Positions 35,637 to 44,877 of a stretch of DNA of 64,000 nucleotides are shown here, piece by piece. The translations under genes and the position numbers were made by a program. The notes below the pieces were generated by a model that saw only the letters and a list, made by a program, of their open reading frames with translations, was not told the origin of the DNA and searched no databases. The DNA is from Chryseobacterium turcicum (lineage in GTDB: Bacteria; Bacteroidota; Bacteroidia; Flavobacteriales; Weeksellaceae): positions 518,501 to 582,500 of the forward strand of contig NZ_JAJNAY010000001.1 in assembly GCF_021010565.1 (NCBI RefSeq), read 5' to 3'. Each line of letters opens with the position of its first letter. The stretch's first letter is position 1.

Positions 35637-35910
35637 CGTTTTTGTGATTTTAAATTTCATGATATTTTAAGCTTAATAAGCAAAATAAATATTACGAAAA
35701 CTTTTTAAAAGAGAAATAGAATAGCTGTATAATACCGCAGATTTCATAATTTTAAGAGATTAAAATTTGAGTTTGCTGGATATTTGAAAGCTGTTTTGTT
35801 TCTCTTTTTTTTATTTTTGATGGTGTCGTCAAGATTGACGGTGTATAGATTTTCTTATATCTATATTTTTTTATTGCGCTATTTTTATTAATTTTAAAAA
35901 TATTGTAAAT

Positions 35911-36003
35911 ATGAGATTCATCTCCAACTTTACAAAAGTATTTACTGTTTTAAGCTTTATTTTACTTAAAGGTATTTTCATTTCTCAATTTATTTTCACT
36001 TAA
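35911..36003 (+). CDS. possible 30-residue signal-peptide-like ORF
   Basis: ATG to TAA with the product MRFISNFTKVFTVLSF followed by more hydrophobic residues up to GIFISQFIFT: basic N terminus, hydrophobic core and a Ser-Gln near the end, as in signal peptides of this genome. No -7 element is placed suitably before it. It could be the start of a lost secreted-protein gene between the two paralogues, or chance in AT-rich DNA. Confidence 0.25.
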   Translation: MRFISNFTKVFTVLSFILLKGIFISQFIFT

Positions 36004-36032
36004 AGTTTGATTAATTATTAATGAAACTTAAC

Positions 36033-36073
36033 TCAGACTCATGTATTTATATGAGTCTGATATTGTATTTTTG
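36033..36073 (+). promoter_or_regulatory. hairpin followed by -7 element (TATTTTTG)
   Basis: The stem TCAGACTCAT/ATGAGTCTGA with an 8-base loop is followed 5 bases later by TATTTTTG. Either a terminator for upstream transcription combined with a promoter, or an operator-like palindrome over the -33 region. Confidence 0.45.
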
Positions 36074-36242
36074 TGCCCGAAATAAATGGAGCTAAGTTTT
36101 CATACATAAGTGAATATGTTTATTTATTGTGTAAAATAATTTGGTTATATTTTTTTATTTTATCAATATTTTAAATTTATGTTATGTTTTTGTGAATTTT
36201 ATTTTTAGATTGCATAGTCAAATCACATAATTAAATTACAAT

Positions 36243-39200
36243 ATGAATAGAAAATACTTTTACAGTATTGCAGTGGCTTTTTGTTTCTTTTCTGCTGATG
36301 CTCAGTATCTTTTAGAATCTAAAAAAACAGGTTCTGATCCTGAACTTATAGCATTGAATTTAAAAACAGACATTTTGGGTAATCGAATTTCGGATCAAAG
36401 TAACGGAATTGCCCAAATAATAGCTGCGAAAGATTGGATGAAGGCTCCGAATAGCTATATTTTTGAACCTTCACAAGAGAATGACGGAATCTATATTCCT
36501 GTAAAAAAGGCTTACGCCATGTGGGCTGGCTATGAATTTTTAGGCTATTCCAGTATTCCCAATGGTGTCATTACCGCTGATGTGCTTTGGGAAGATAATC
36601 ATGGTTTGATTAAATCAGATGTGAATTATGGATTAGAGATTTTGGGCTCAGGAGAAAGTGCTAAGATAAAAGTACCTGTAAACAAATCTAAAGAAGGGAA
36701 TGCTGTTGTCGCTTTTAGAGTAAATGGGGAGATTTTTTGGTCTTGGCATGTTTGGGTTACCGATGATCCCACAAACGGATCTACTTATAAAAGCTATACC
36801 AATGTTAGAAGAGAAAAAAGCGATGGTACACTAGAAGTTATTCCTGATGCAGAATGGAAATGGATGGACAGAAATTTGGGAGCCTTAAGCAATTCCCTAA
36901 CGGCAGATGATTGGAATAAAAACCAAGGTCTTCTATATCAATGGGGAAGAAAAGATCCTATTCCGTCTCTGGTTGACAGGGGTAATGACTTTTACGAAGT
37001 TTCTGGCTCTATTGGAAGAGTACGTCATAGGCAGGCGAAAAATTTCGATAACGCACAGAATTTTGATAACTTGAGACAGTTTGTTCCCGTTTCGAATGCT
37101 ACGGTTAATAATAATATCAAGCTTTCGGTAAAAAATCCTTTAAGTCTTATTTATGTTAATAAAGACGATAATTCGGGACCTGCATATTATAATAATAATG
37201 CAAATCTTATGATCAACTGGTTTGGAAAAACTGCTACATTACCAGATAGTAGACTTACCGAACTCAACCTATGGTCAGATAATTCCAAAGGAAAAATTGT
37301 AACAAACTATAACTTTCACAGTGCTAATGCGCCTTATCGCAACAAATCATCGTTTGATCCATGTCCTAACGGATGGAGAATTCCTTCGATGCTAGTTTCA
37401 AATCTAGCCTCTGGTTCTTATGTTGATGATATTAGAATTGACTATTCTCCATTTGGAGTAAGAACTGCTTTGGGGAAAAATTCTTTCGAATCTAATCGTT
37501 ATCATATCATTAAGCCAAACGATAATAATGTACCTGCATTTATGACCGGATTTAAATTGTATCCAAATATAGGATTTGATTTGTCTAATGCCGGAGGGTT
37601 TGATATGGGAGTTTTTCCTGGAACCGGAGGGATAGCAATTAATGCTCAGGGAGGGCAGTATACAGATCAACATCATGTAGGTTTGTGGACGGCTACGATG
37701 GTGCGTCATTTTGATGTTACGCCAGCTGTAGGATCTCGATTATTATACATGGTCCCCGATAAAGGTCAAACTGATATTCCAGATTCTGGGAACCCAACGA
37801 TTAAAGGAAGATATTGGTATACGCCAACAGCTTCGGTAAAAACCTCAGATGCTAATGGTTGCAGATGTATAAAAGACCCTTTGTATGCTGTGAATAGTTA
37901 TGATTTTCCTACCGAATATATAACTTCTAATTCTGAATATACTGTTGGATTAAATAATCCAAACACTTATCAGGTTGTAAAAGATGCGGTGGCTTCTGTT
38001 GTTGAAATTCCAGTAAGTAAGGCATTTTCTGTTCAGAGTCAGTTGCTTAACAATCCAGATGTTTTAAATGTTTCTAACTTTAATGCTTTAAAGGTTAATG
38101 TTCTATGGTCGACTAATGCAGATTTGATTAGTACGGTAAGTATTACCAATCCTTCGCCGGGTTCATTGGCTGATTTAGCAAACTCTAAAATTGTTGTTAA
38201 TGTGAATCCTAACCAAAGTGGAAATGCCGTGGTTACTCTGCATAATGGAAGTATTACAAATCCTGTTTATTGGTCATGGCACATTTGGGTGACAGATACC
38301 GCGATAGGATCTAATGTTTATGCCACCGAAACACCTAATGCCACGGCAACTAATTACATAAATTATGTTCCAAAAGGAGATGTTTTAAAAACAGAATTTA
38401 TGGATAGGAATTTAGGCGCCATCGATGCTTTTCCTACAGTTGCTAATCCTCAAGCTCCTACGGTTGAGGAGTATTCAAAAATTAAAGCTTCTGCAGGATT
38501 ACAGTATCAATGGGGAAGAAAAGATCCGATTCCTTCATTTCAATATGCTGACAGATCTTCGTATGATATATTTTTAGGAAATGCGAATTCAAGTGGAGCG
38601 ATAGCATATACTACGCTTAGTGCTACCTCATACAATAATATGTCAGGAAGTTATATTGTTCCTTACAATACCTATACAAATACTTCGAATGCAAATATTT
38701 TAGCAGGTGATAAAGTGAGTGATAAAGTAGCGAAAGTGCTTTCTTACTCAGTAAAAAATCCTTTGGTTTATATGATTCCAAGTTCTTTTGCGCCACGTAA
38801 CAATGCGATTCCTAATTATACAAATGGAACAGACTGGTTGTTGGATGAGCCTAATGTAGCCAATGACCGATGGGGGAGAGGCGGTAAGAAATCACCTTTC
38901 GATCCTTGTCCTGAAGGATGGAGGGTTCCCGATCTTACCGGTGTTGCCATTATTTCCAATAAAGACTTTGGGATGTCTCCGTGGTATAAAAAAGATGAAA
39001 ATGTAGCAACGAGTTATAATTTAGTGACTGATTATTTAGGAACACAAGTGAAGAATTCGGGTAATGCAAGTGTTGGTTTTGTTTTTAATAATTCAGAATA
39101 CGCAGTAGGGAATTATCCTAATGTAGGATCGCGTGGCGTAAGAAGTGTAATGGCAAATCAAAGTCCTGTTGGTACTTACACAACGAATAATTTTCAGTAT

Positions 39201-39689
39201 CCTGGGGTTTGGACGGGAGCTATGAATTCTAATTATCTTGGCAGACCAATTAATATCTTATTTGATGCAGCTTCAGTCACTGATCGTTTTATTGCTTTCC
39301 ATGATAATAATGATCCGTATTTTGGGATGAACTGTCGATGTGTAAAGGTGAACTATAATCAAAACGGATTGGAAGAAGGGCCTATTCCTGCAATTCCTGT
39401 AACTCCAGGAGCTGTAATGAAAGCCTCCAATGTTTTCAGTAAATCTGAAATTTCAGAAAAAGTAAAAGAAAATAAAATTATTCTTTTCCCAAATCCTGTG
39501 AAAGATGTTCTTTATATTAAGGCTACTGAAAACAAAGACTATCACTATCAAATTTATAACGCTTCAGGGCAACTGGTAAAATCTGGGAAATTTGAAAATA
39601 CACAAACCAGTGTTTCTTCATTGGTTCAAGGTGTTTACTTAGTGAGAATTAACAATTCTGAAGCTTTAGTTAAAATTATAAAAAGGTAA
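36243..39689 (+). CDS. large T9SS-exported protein (short paralogue)
   Basis: A protein of 1148 residues with a signal peptide ending FSADAQ, a short unique stretch to ~residue 60, then the same two Fib_succ_major-like modules (~63-545 and ~552-1065) and the same T9SS type A tail (from ~1075) as the preceding gene. The PKD and SprB-like repeats are missing. DNA identity with the first copy is very high in long blocks, notably 37891-38400 against 33841-34350, and lower in between. This indicates a recent tandem duplication or ongoing gene conversion. The gene product should also reach the cell surface. Confidence 0.85.
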   Translation: MNRKYFYSIAVAFCFFSADAQYLLESKKTGSDPELIALNLKTDILGNRISDQSNGIAQIIAAKDWMKAPNSYIFEPSQENDGIYIPVKKAYAMWAGYEFLGYSSIPNGVITADVLWEDNHGLIKSDVNYGLEILGSGESAKIKVPVNKSKEGNAVVAFRVNGEIFWSWHVWVTDDPTNGSTYKSYTNVRREKSDGTLEVIPDAEWKWMDRNLGALSNSLTADDWNKNQGLLYQWGRKDPIPSLVDRGNDFYEVSGSIGRVRHRQAKNFDNAQNFDNLRQFVPVSNATVNNNIKLSVKNPLSLIYVNKDDNSGPAYYNNNANLMINWFGKTATLPDSRLTELNLWSDNSKGKIVTNYNFHSANAPYRNKSSFDPCPNGWRIPSMLVSNLASGSYVDDIRIDYSPFGVRTALGKNSFESNRYHIIKPNDNNVPAFMTGFKLYPNIGFDLSNAGGFDMGVFPGTGGIAINAQGGQYTDQHHVGLWTATMVRHFDVTPAVGSRLLYMVPDKGQTDIPDSGNPTIKGRYWYTPTASVKTSDANGCRCIKDPLYAVNSYDFPTEYITSNSEYTVGLNNPNTYQVVKDAVASVVEIPVSKAFSVQSQLLNNPDVLNVSNFNALKVNVLWSTNADLISTVSITNPSPGSLADLANSKIVVNVNPNQSGNAVVTLHNGSITNPVYWSWHIWVTDTAIGSNVYATETPNATATNYINYVPKGDVLKTEFMDRNLGAIDAFPTVANPQAPTVEEYSKIKASAGLQYQWGRKDPIPSFQYADRSSYDIFLGNANSSGAIAYTTLSATSYNNMSGSYIVPYNTYTNTSNANILAGDKVSDKVAKVLSYSVKNPLVYMIPSSFAPRNNAIPNYTNGTDWLLDEPNVANDRWGRGGKKSPFDPCPEGWRVPDLTGVAIISNKDFGMSPWYKKDENVATSYNLVTDYLGTQVKNSGNASVGFVFNNSEYAVGNYPNVGSRGVRSVMANQSPVGTYTTNNFQYPGVWTGAMNSNYLGRPINILFDAASVTDRFIAFHDNNDPYFGMNCRCVKVNYNQNGLEEGPIPAIPVTPGAVMKASNVFSKSEISEKVKENKIILFPNPVKDVLYIKATENKDYHYQIYNASGQLVKSGKFENTQTSVSSLVQGVYLVRINNSEALVKIIKR

Positions 39690-39890
39690 TTTAACTTACT
39701 TTTTGTGAATATAAATTTCATTTTCGTGATGTTTTATGCTTTGTAGGCAAATAAAATATCACGAAAATTTTAAAAGAGAAATAGAATAGCTGTAGAATAC
39801 CGCAAATTTCATAATTTTGAGAGATTAAAATTTGAGTTTACTGGTTATTGGAAAGCTGTTTTGTTTCTCTTTTTATTTTTGGTAAATTCA
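39690..39890 (+). repeat. 3' flank duplicated from 35637-35830
   Basis: The sequence downstream of the short paralogue repeats that downstream of the long one, including AGAGAAATAGAATAGCTGTA and AAAGCTGTTTTGTTTCTCTT, with scattered changes. The duplication unit therefore included the 3' flank. Confidence 0.75.
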
Positions 39891-39903
39891 CAAACACACA
39901 AGA

Positions 39904-41049
39904 TTGAAAAAACTTCTGTATTATTTTAATAGTAAGATTTTTATTTATCTCATCATTATCGCAACAGCTGTGTTTGCGATGGTATTTACGTATTTTCATA
40001 ATATAAAATCCGACGGGTATATTTTGGGCGATTGGCTCATTAATTATGAGGATGGTGGTTTCAAAAGGCGCGGCCTTTCTGGAAGTTTCTTTTTCCTTTT
40101 ACAAGATTTATCCGGATTTAGGCTTCATTATTTAGTATATGGTTTTCAGGTAATTATTATTTCACTTTTCTTTTATTATTATTTTAAGCTCATTCAGTAT
40201 AAGGAAGCTACTTTTTTATATCTATCGCTTTTATTATCATCAGTTGGCTTTGTGGGGCTTTTTAATTGTGTAGATTATGTAGGAAAAAAAGAATTTATTG
40301 TATTTTTTCTTTTTACCTATTTCGTTTATCAATTAAATCAAGGCACTTTGTCAAGAATTAAAGAATACTTGATCTGTTTTGGTCTTTTCTTGGCTATGTT
40401 TTTTCACGAAATCACACTTTTTTTTATTCCTTACTTTCTGATTGCATTATATCTTAAAACTCAAAAAATTGAATGTAGACGATATTTAAAATATATTCTC
40501 GCTGTTTTCATTCCTGCGATTATCATTGTGGTATTTGGAAAAGAAATCAATGAAGGGCAGTCTTTAGAAATTCTTCAAAATCGTGGTGTTATCCTTACTC
40601 GAGGTATTTTCTTTTGGCATATTGATGAGAGGCAGTATATAAAAGATCATCTCTATGAATATCTTCTTTATATTTTAAGTTTTGGATTTAGTGTTTTTCA
40701 TCTGTGGTTTTATTTAAAATATCAAACAAACCGAAAGGTTTTATCTATCGCGCTTGTCTTCGCTTTCCTTTTCTCGCTTCCGTTATTTTATTTGGCAATT
40801 GATTGGGGGAGATGGATGTACATACACATGATCTTTATTATTGTTCTTTTCGCCTTATTATTAAAGGATTCCGAATCTTCTCTAGCTTCCGAAAAGTTGA
40901 TTGTAAACCAGAAATTTTGGATTACTTTATTCATTATAATTATCTCATTAATTTACAGAGTTGAGATGTCGGGAAGAGGTTTTACATTCGAAGGTTTTTT
41001 CTACAGAACCTTAATTGCGCCATTTGAACTTCTAAATAAAATGATTTAA
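39904..41049 (+). CDS. polytopic membrane protein, GT-C-like
   Basis: A protein of 381 residues with about ten membrane helices. Conserved-looking loop motifs are YEDGGFKRRGLSG near the N terminus, FHEITLFFIPYF in the middle and DWGRWMYIHMIF near the end. Start codon is TTG at 39904, followed by a Lys-Lys-Leu-Leu N terminus; the first in-frame ATG would delete the first helix. It is similar in style to the protein encoded at 27262-28281. A glycan-related membrane enzyme is likely, without proof. Confidence 0.65.
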   Translation: MKKLLYYFNSKIFIYLIIIATAVFAMVFTYFHNIKSDGYILGDWLINYEDGGFKRRGLSGSFFFLLQDLSGFRLHYLVYGFQVIIISLFFYYYFKLIQYKEATFLYLSLLLSSVGFVGLFNCVDYVGKKEFIVFFLFTYFVYQLNQGTLSRIKEYLICFGLFLAMFFHEITLFFIPYFLIALYLKTQKIECRRYLKYILAVFIPAIIIVVFGKEINEGQSLEILQNRGVILTRGIFFWHIDERQYIKDHLYEYLLYILSFGFSVFHLWFYLKYQTNRKVLSIALVFAFLFSLPLFYLAIDWGRWMYIHMIFIIVLFALLLKDSESSLASEKLIVNQKFWITLFIIIISLIYRVEMSGRGFTFEGFFYRTLIAPFELLNKMI

Positions 41050-41073
41050 CGAGTTCATCTAATAAAAAATCTT

Positions 41074-41081
41074 TACTTTTG
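41074..41081 (+). promoter_or_regulatory. -7 promoter element (TACTTTTG) of topA
   Basis: TACTTTTG matches TAnnTTTG and ends 14 bases before the topA ATG, so the leader should be only about ten bases. Confidence 0.6.
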
Positions 41082-41095
41082 CAGAAATTTTCAGT

Positions 41096-43666
41096 ATGTC
41101 GAAAAATTTAGTAATCGTAGAGTCCCCAGCCAAAGCAAAAACCATTCAGAAATATTTAGGAAATGATTTTGAAGTAAAATCTAGTTTCGGACACATCCGG
41201 GACCTTCCTAAAAAAGGAATGGGAATTGACCTGGAGACCTTCAGTCCCGATTACGAAGTTTCTCCCGACAAAAAGAAATTAGTAACAGAGCTTAAAGCTT
41301 CTGTGAAAAAAGCCGAAATGGTTTGGCTGGCTTCCGATGAAGACCGCGAAGGAGAAGCGATTGCATGGCATTTGGCAGAAGAGTTAAAACTAAAACCAGA
41401 CAATAGAAAGAGAATCGTTTTCCACGAGATTACCAAAAATGCGATTCTTAAAGCCATCGAAAATCCAAGAGATATTGACCAGAACTTAGTCAATGCTCAG
41501 CAGGCAAGAAGAGTTCTCGACAGAATTGTAGGTTTCGAAATGTCTCCTGTACTTTGGAAAAAAGTAAAACCAGGACTTTCTGCAGGGAGAGTACAGTCGG
41601 TTGCAGTAAGATTGGTGGTAGAGCGAGAAAAAGAAATTCGTGCTTTTACTCCAAAAGTAAGTTTCAAACTAGACGGAATTTTCTTAAACAAAACATCTCA
41701 GGAAATCGCTGCAAAGCTTAAAAAAGATTTCGAGAAAGAAGAAGAAGCCGAAAAATTCTTAGAACTGGCAAAAACCGTTGAGTTTAAAGTTTTAAATGTA
41801 GAAACAAAACCTGGTAGCCGTTCTGCATCTGCACCGTTTACCACATCTACCCTTCAGCAGGAAGCTTCTTCAAGATTAGGTTATAATGTAACCAACACGA
41901 TGCGTCTTGCACAGAGATTATACGAAGAAGGATTCATTACTTATATGAGAACCGACTCGGTAAACCTTTCTCAGGAAGCAATAGAAGGTGCAAAATCTCA
42001 AATTATATCAGAATACGGAGCAGAATACTCTGCACCCAGAAATTATACCACAAAATCTTCATCTGCACAGGAAGCTCACGAGGCGATCCGCCCGACAGAT
42101 TTTTCTGTTAAAACAATTGCAGATGCTCAACTAAGCAAGTTATATCAGTTAATTTACAGAAGAACATTGGCTTCTCAGATGTCCAATGCTAAAATTGAAA
42201 AAACAGTAATCGAAATTGGTAATGCTAAACTTCCGCAACATTTTGAAGCGCAAGGTGAAGTTATTATTTTCGACGGTTTCCTTAAAGCATACGGAATTGT
42301 AAAAACGGAAGATGAAGATGAAGAAAACAACGAAAAATTGTTGCCAAAAGTAACAGTTGGTGAAGTTTTAAGTTATAAAAAAATTACGGCACAGGAAAAG
42401 TACACAAGACCAAGCGCAAGATATACAGAAGCAGGATTGGTAAGAAAACTTGAAGAACTGGGAATTGGCCGCCCGTCAACATATGCACCCACGATTCAGA
42501 CGATTCAAAACCGTGAGTATGTAGACAAAAGAGAAATTGAGCCACAAGTAAGAGAGGTGGTGAAAATCTCTTTAACGAATGATAAAATTAAAAAAGAAAC
42601 TCTTGAAGAAAAATTCGGGGGCGATAAAAATAAATTTGTTCCTACTGACATCGGAGAAGTTGTAAATGATTTCTTAACCAATAATTTCAGTGAAATTCTA
42701 GACTTCGGGTTTACCGCAAGCGTAGAAGAAAGCTTTGACGAAATAGCAAGCGGTGCTCAGAAATGGAAAGAAATGATGGCTGATTTCTACTCAAAATTCC
42801 ATCCGAGAATTGCTGATGTAGAAGAAAATGCAGACCGCGCCAACGGAGAAAGAATTTTAGGAGTTGACCCAAAAACAGGTAAAAATGTTCATGCAAGAAT
42901 CGGAAGATTTGGAGCCATGATTCAGATTGGAGAGCAGGATGATGAAGAAAAACCAATTTTCGCATCATTAATGGCTGGACAAAATATTGCAACCATCAAT
43001 TTGGAAGATGCTTTGGAGTTATTCAAATTACCTTTCGAACTTAATAATTTTGAAGATCAGCCGGTCTCAGTGGGTGTTGGTAGATTTGGTCCTTATGTAA
43101 AATGGGGCGACACGTATATCAGTATTCCTAAAGGGGAAGATCCGCTTTCTATAGACCAGAAACGTGCAGAAGAAATCATTGCCGAAAAGAAATTAGCCGA
43201 CGCACCGATTGCTTCATACAAAGGTGAACCGATTACCAAAGGAACAGGAAGATTTGGACCTTTCATTAAGTATAAAAGTATTTTCATCAACGTTCCGAAG
43301 AAATATAATTTCGAAAACCTTTCTCAAAGCGACATCAACGAGTTGGTAGAAGCTAAATTGGAAAAGGAAGCCAACCGTTATATTCAACAATGGGAAGCTG
43401 AAAAGATCTCCATTGAAAACGCAAGATGGGGCCCTATCGTAAAACATGGAAAGAATATCTATAAAATTCCAAAGAAGAAAGACGATACCAAATACGAAGC
43501 AGACGAACTGACTGATGTTTCTCTTGATGAGGTTAAAAAATGGATTACAGCACAAGACCCTAAAGCTTTTGCTGAAAAGAAAAAACCTGCAGCGAAGAAA
43601 CCAGCCGCAAAAAAAGCAACAACAACGAAGAAAGCTCCTGCTAAAAAACCGGCAGCGAAGAAATAA
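41096..43666 (+). CDS. topA: DNA topoisomerase I
   Basis: A protein of 856 residues. The TOPRIM domain opens with VESPAKAKTIQKYLG and has the DEDREGEAIAWHL metal site; the active Tyr is in EGFITYMRTDSVNLS (~283). After ~residue 590 there are three or four GRFGPYVKWGD-type repeats (topoisomerase C-terminal repeats) in place of Cys4 zinc fingers, then a Lys/Ala/Pro-rich tail (PAKKPAAKK units) as in histone-like DNA binders. It relaxes negative supercoils. The family and start are clear. Confidence 0.97.
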   Translation: MSKNLVIVESPAKAKTIQKYLGNDFEVKSSFGHIRDLPKKGMGIDLETFSPDYEVSPDKKKLVTELKASVKKAEMVWLASDEDREGEAIAWHLAEELKLKPDNRKRIVFHEITKNAILKAIENPRDIDQNLVNAQQARRVLDRIVGFEMSPVLWKKVKPGLSAGRVQSVAVRLVVEREKEIRAFTPKVSFKLDGIFLNKTSQEIAAKLKKDFEKEEEAEKFLELAKTVEFKVLNVETKPGSRSASAPFTTSTLQQEASSRLGYNVTNTMRLAQRLYEEGFITYMRTDSVNLSQEAIEGAKSQIISEYGAEYSAPRNYTTKSSSAQEAHEAIRPTDFSVKTIADAQLSKLYQLIYRRTLASQMSNAKIEKTVIEIGNAKLPQHFEAQGEVIIFDGFLKAYGIVKTEDEDEENNEKLLPKVTVGEVLSYKKITAQEKYTRPSARYTEAGLVRKLEELGIGRPSTYAPTIQTIQNREYVDKREIEPQVREVVKISLTNDKIKKETLEEKFGGDKNKFVPTDIGEVVNDFLTNNFSEILDFGFTASVEESFDEIASGAQKWKEMMADFYSKFHPRIADVEENADRANGERILGVDPKTGKNVHARIGRFGAMIQIGEQDDEEKPIFASLMAGQNIATINLEDALELFKLPFELNNFEDQPVSVGVGRFGPYVKWGDTYISIPKGEDPLSIDQKRAEEIIAEKKLADAPIASYKGEPITKGTGRFGPFIKYKSIFINVPKKYNFENLSQSDINELVEAKLEKEANRYIQQWEAEKISIENARWGPIVKHGKNIYKIPKKKDDTKYEADELTDVSLDEVKKWITAQDPKAFAEKKKPAAKKPAAKKATTTKKAPAKKPAAKK

Positions 43667-43699
43667 AAAACAAATTAAGGCTTATGTCAATCAGCCTCC

Positions 43700-43747
43700 A
43701 ACCTTGTCAAGGTTAATATTCACAATGAAAATAACCTTGACAAGGTT
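43700..43747. repeat. 16-bp inverted repeat, AACCTTG-TCAAGGTT family
   Basis: AACCTTGTCAAGGTTA and its exact complement TAACCTTGACAAGGTT, 16 bases apart. Each arm is itself nearly palindromic. The CAAGGTT core is shared with the palindrome at 19923-19959. Confidence 0.8.
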
Positions 43748-43754
43748 CTATAAG

Positions 43755-43783
43755 AAAAGCACAGATTTTTGGTCTGTGCTTTT
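43755..43783 (+). terminator. Rho-independent terminator downstream of topA
   Basis: AAAAGCACAGA and TCTGTGCTTTT pair over 10-11 bp with a 7-base loop; the stem itself ends in a T-run. Confidence 0.75.
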
Positions 43784-43883
43784 GTATTTGAGATAATGTA
43801 GTGAAAATATTAGTTTGTTGTTGTAATGGTAATCAGTATGAATATTACCATTGTTTTCTTAAAAAGAAACATTTAGAAAATTC

Positions 43884-44858
43884 TTAAATAAGATTATTAT
43901 CTTGTTTATTGTCAGCATTAAGCCATGCTACATTCTGTTCAGAAATATGTTCTGCACCGATAATATTTTTATATAATTCAGGTCTTCTAGCTTTGAGGTA
44001 TCGGTTTCCGCCTGCAGATTGAAGTGATTCAGCAGTTATAGTTGCCATCGCTATATCTGAACCTAATACGATACATTCCGCAACGATATTACCAAAAGGA
44101 TCTACAATCATAGAACAGCCGTTTTTCAGTTGATCATCATCCATTCCAATGGGGTTTGAAAACACACAATACATTGCATTGTCAAATGCTCTTGCGGGTA
44201 GCCAATTCATTAACCATTCTCTTCCTTTCGGGCCATTAAATTCTCTGCGCAATTCAGTACTTTCTTGTTCTCTATTGTACCAAAGGTTATTATCTACAAA
44301 ACCTGCGCCTGGTCTTGGTGATGGGGTACACATCGTGACATGTGGCATTAATAGCACATCTGCTCCCAAAAGTTTAGTAGCTCTTACATTTTCAATAATA
44401 TTATTGTCATAGCATATAAGTATCCCAAAGTTCCAGCCATACAGATTAAATACACAATAAGCATTACCTGGGCTAATATGCGGATTGATGAACGGATGAA
44501 GCTTTCTATATTTAGCCACAATACCGGTTTCATTAACGCAAACGTATGCTTTGAAAATATTGTCATTTTCGTCTTTTTCGAATAGACCTGCGCATACTGT
44601 AATTTGATTTCTGGAAGCAATTTCGGTAAGTGCTTTAATGCTTGGGCTCTCCGGAAGATATTCTGAAATATCAAGTAAAGCCTGTCTGTCTAGATGTCTC
44701 GCAAAAGTGTAACCTGTAACTGAACATTCATGAAAAACAACAACTTTTGCACCTTGAGAAGCAGCTTTACTTGATAGATCTGCAATTTGTGATAAATTAT
44801 ATTCCTTGTCGGCACTTTTATTCTCAAACTGTGCTGTTGCGATAATTAAATCTTTCAT
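43884..44858 (-). CDS. carbon-nitrogen hydrolase (nitrilase superfamily)
   Basis: A protein of 324 residues with the catalytic triad Glu44 (VVFHECSVTGY), Lys119 (KYRKLHPF) and Cys149 (ILICYDNN). The length and the LWYNREQ and PARAFDN stretches suggest an aliphatic amidase- or N-carbamoylase-like member. It would hydrolyse a C-N bond in the cytoplasm; the substrate is not visible. It follows an AraC-type regulator gene by 19 bases, so both are probably co-transcribed and the regulator may respond to the substrate. Confidence 0.88.
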   Translation of the reverse strand: MKDLIIATAQFENKSADKEYNLSQIADLSSKAASQGAKVVVFHECSVTGYTFARHLDRQALLDISEYLPESPSIKALTEIASRNQITVCAGLFEKDENDNIFKAYVCVNETGIVAKYRKLHPFINPHISPGNAYCVFNLYGWNFGILICYDNNIIENVRATKLLGADVLLMPHVTMCTPSPRPGAGFVDNNLWYNREQESTELRREFNGPKGREWLMNWLPARAFDNAMYCVFSNPIGMDDDQLKNGCSMIVDPFGNIVAECIVLGSDIAMATITAESLQSAGGNRYLKARRPELYKNIIGAEHISEQNVAWLNADNKQDNNLI

Positions 44859-44877
44859 TATTTTTTTTTCGACAAAT

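Larger units (their letters stand above)
35637..36242. other. 606-base gap: duplicated 3' flank, short signal-like ORF, hairpin and -7 element
   Basis: Bases ~35640-35825 match the 3' flank of the second paralogue (~39695-39885), e.g. AGAGAAATAGAATAGCTGTA in both. At 35911-36003 a 30-codon frame encodes a signal-peptide-like sequence. A 10-bp hairpin, TCAGACTCAT/ATGAGTCTGA (36033-36060), precedes TATTTTTG (36066-36073), which fits the -7 consensus and may start the message of the gene at 36243, giving a leader of ~165 bases. Confidence 0.6.
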
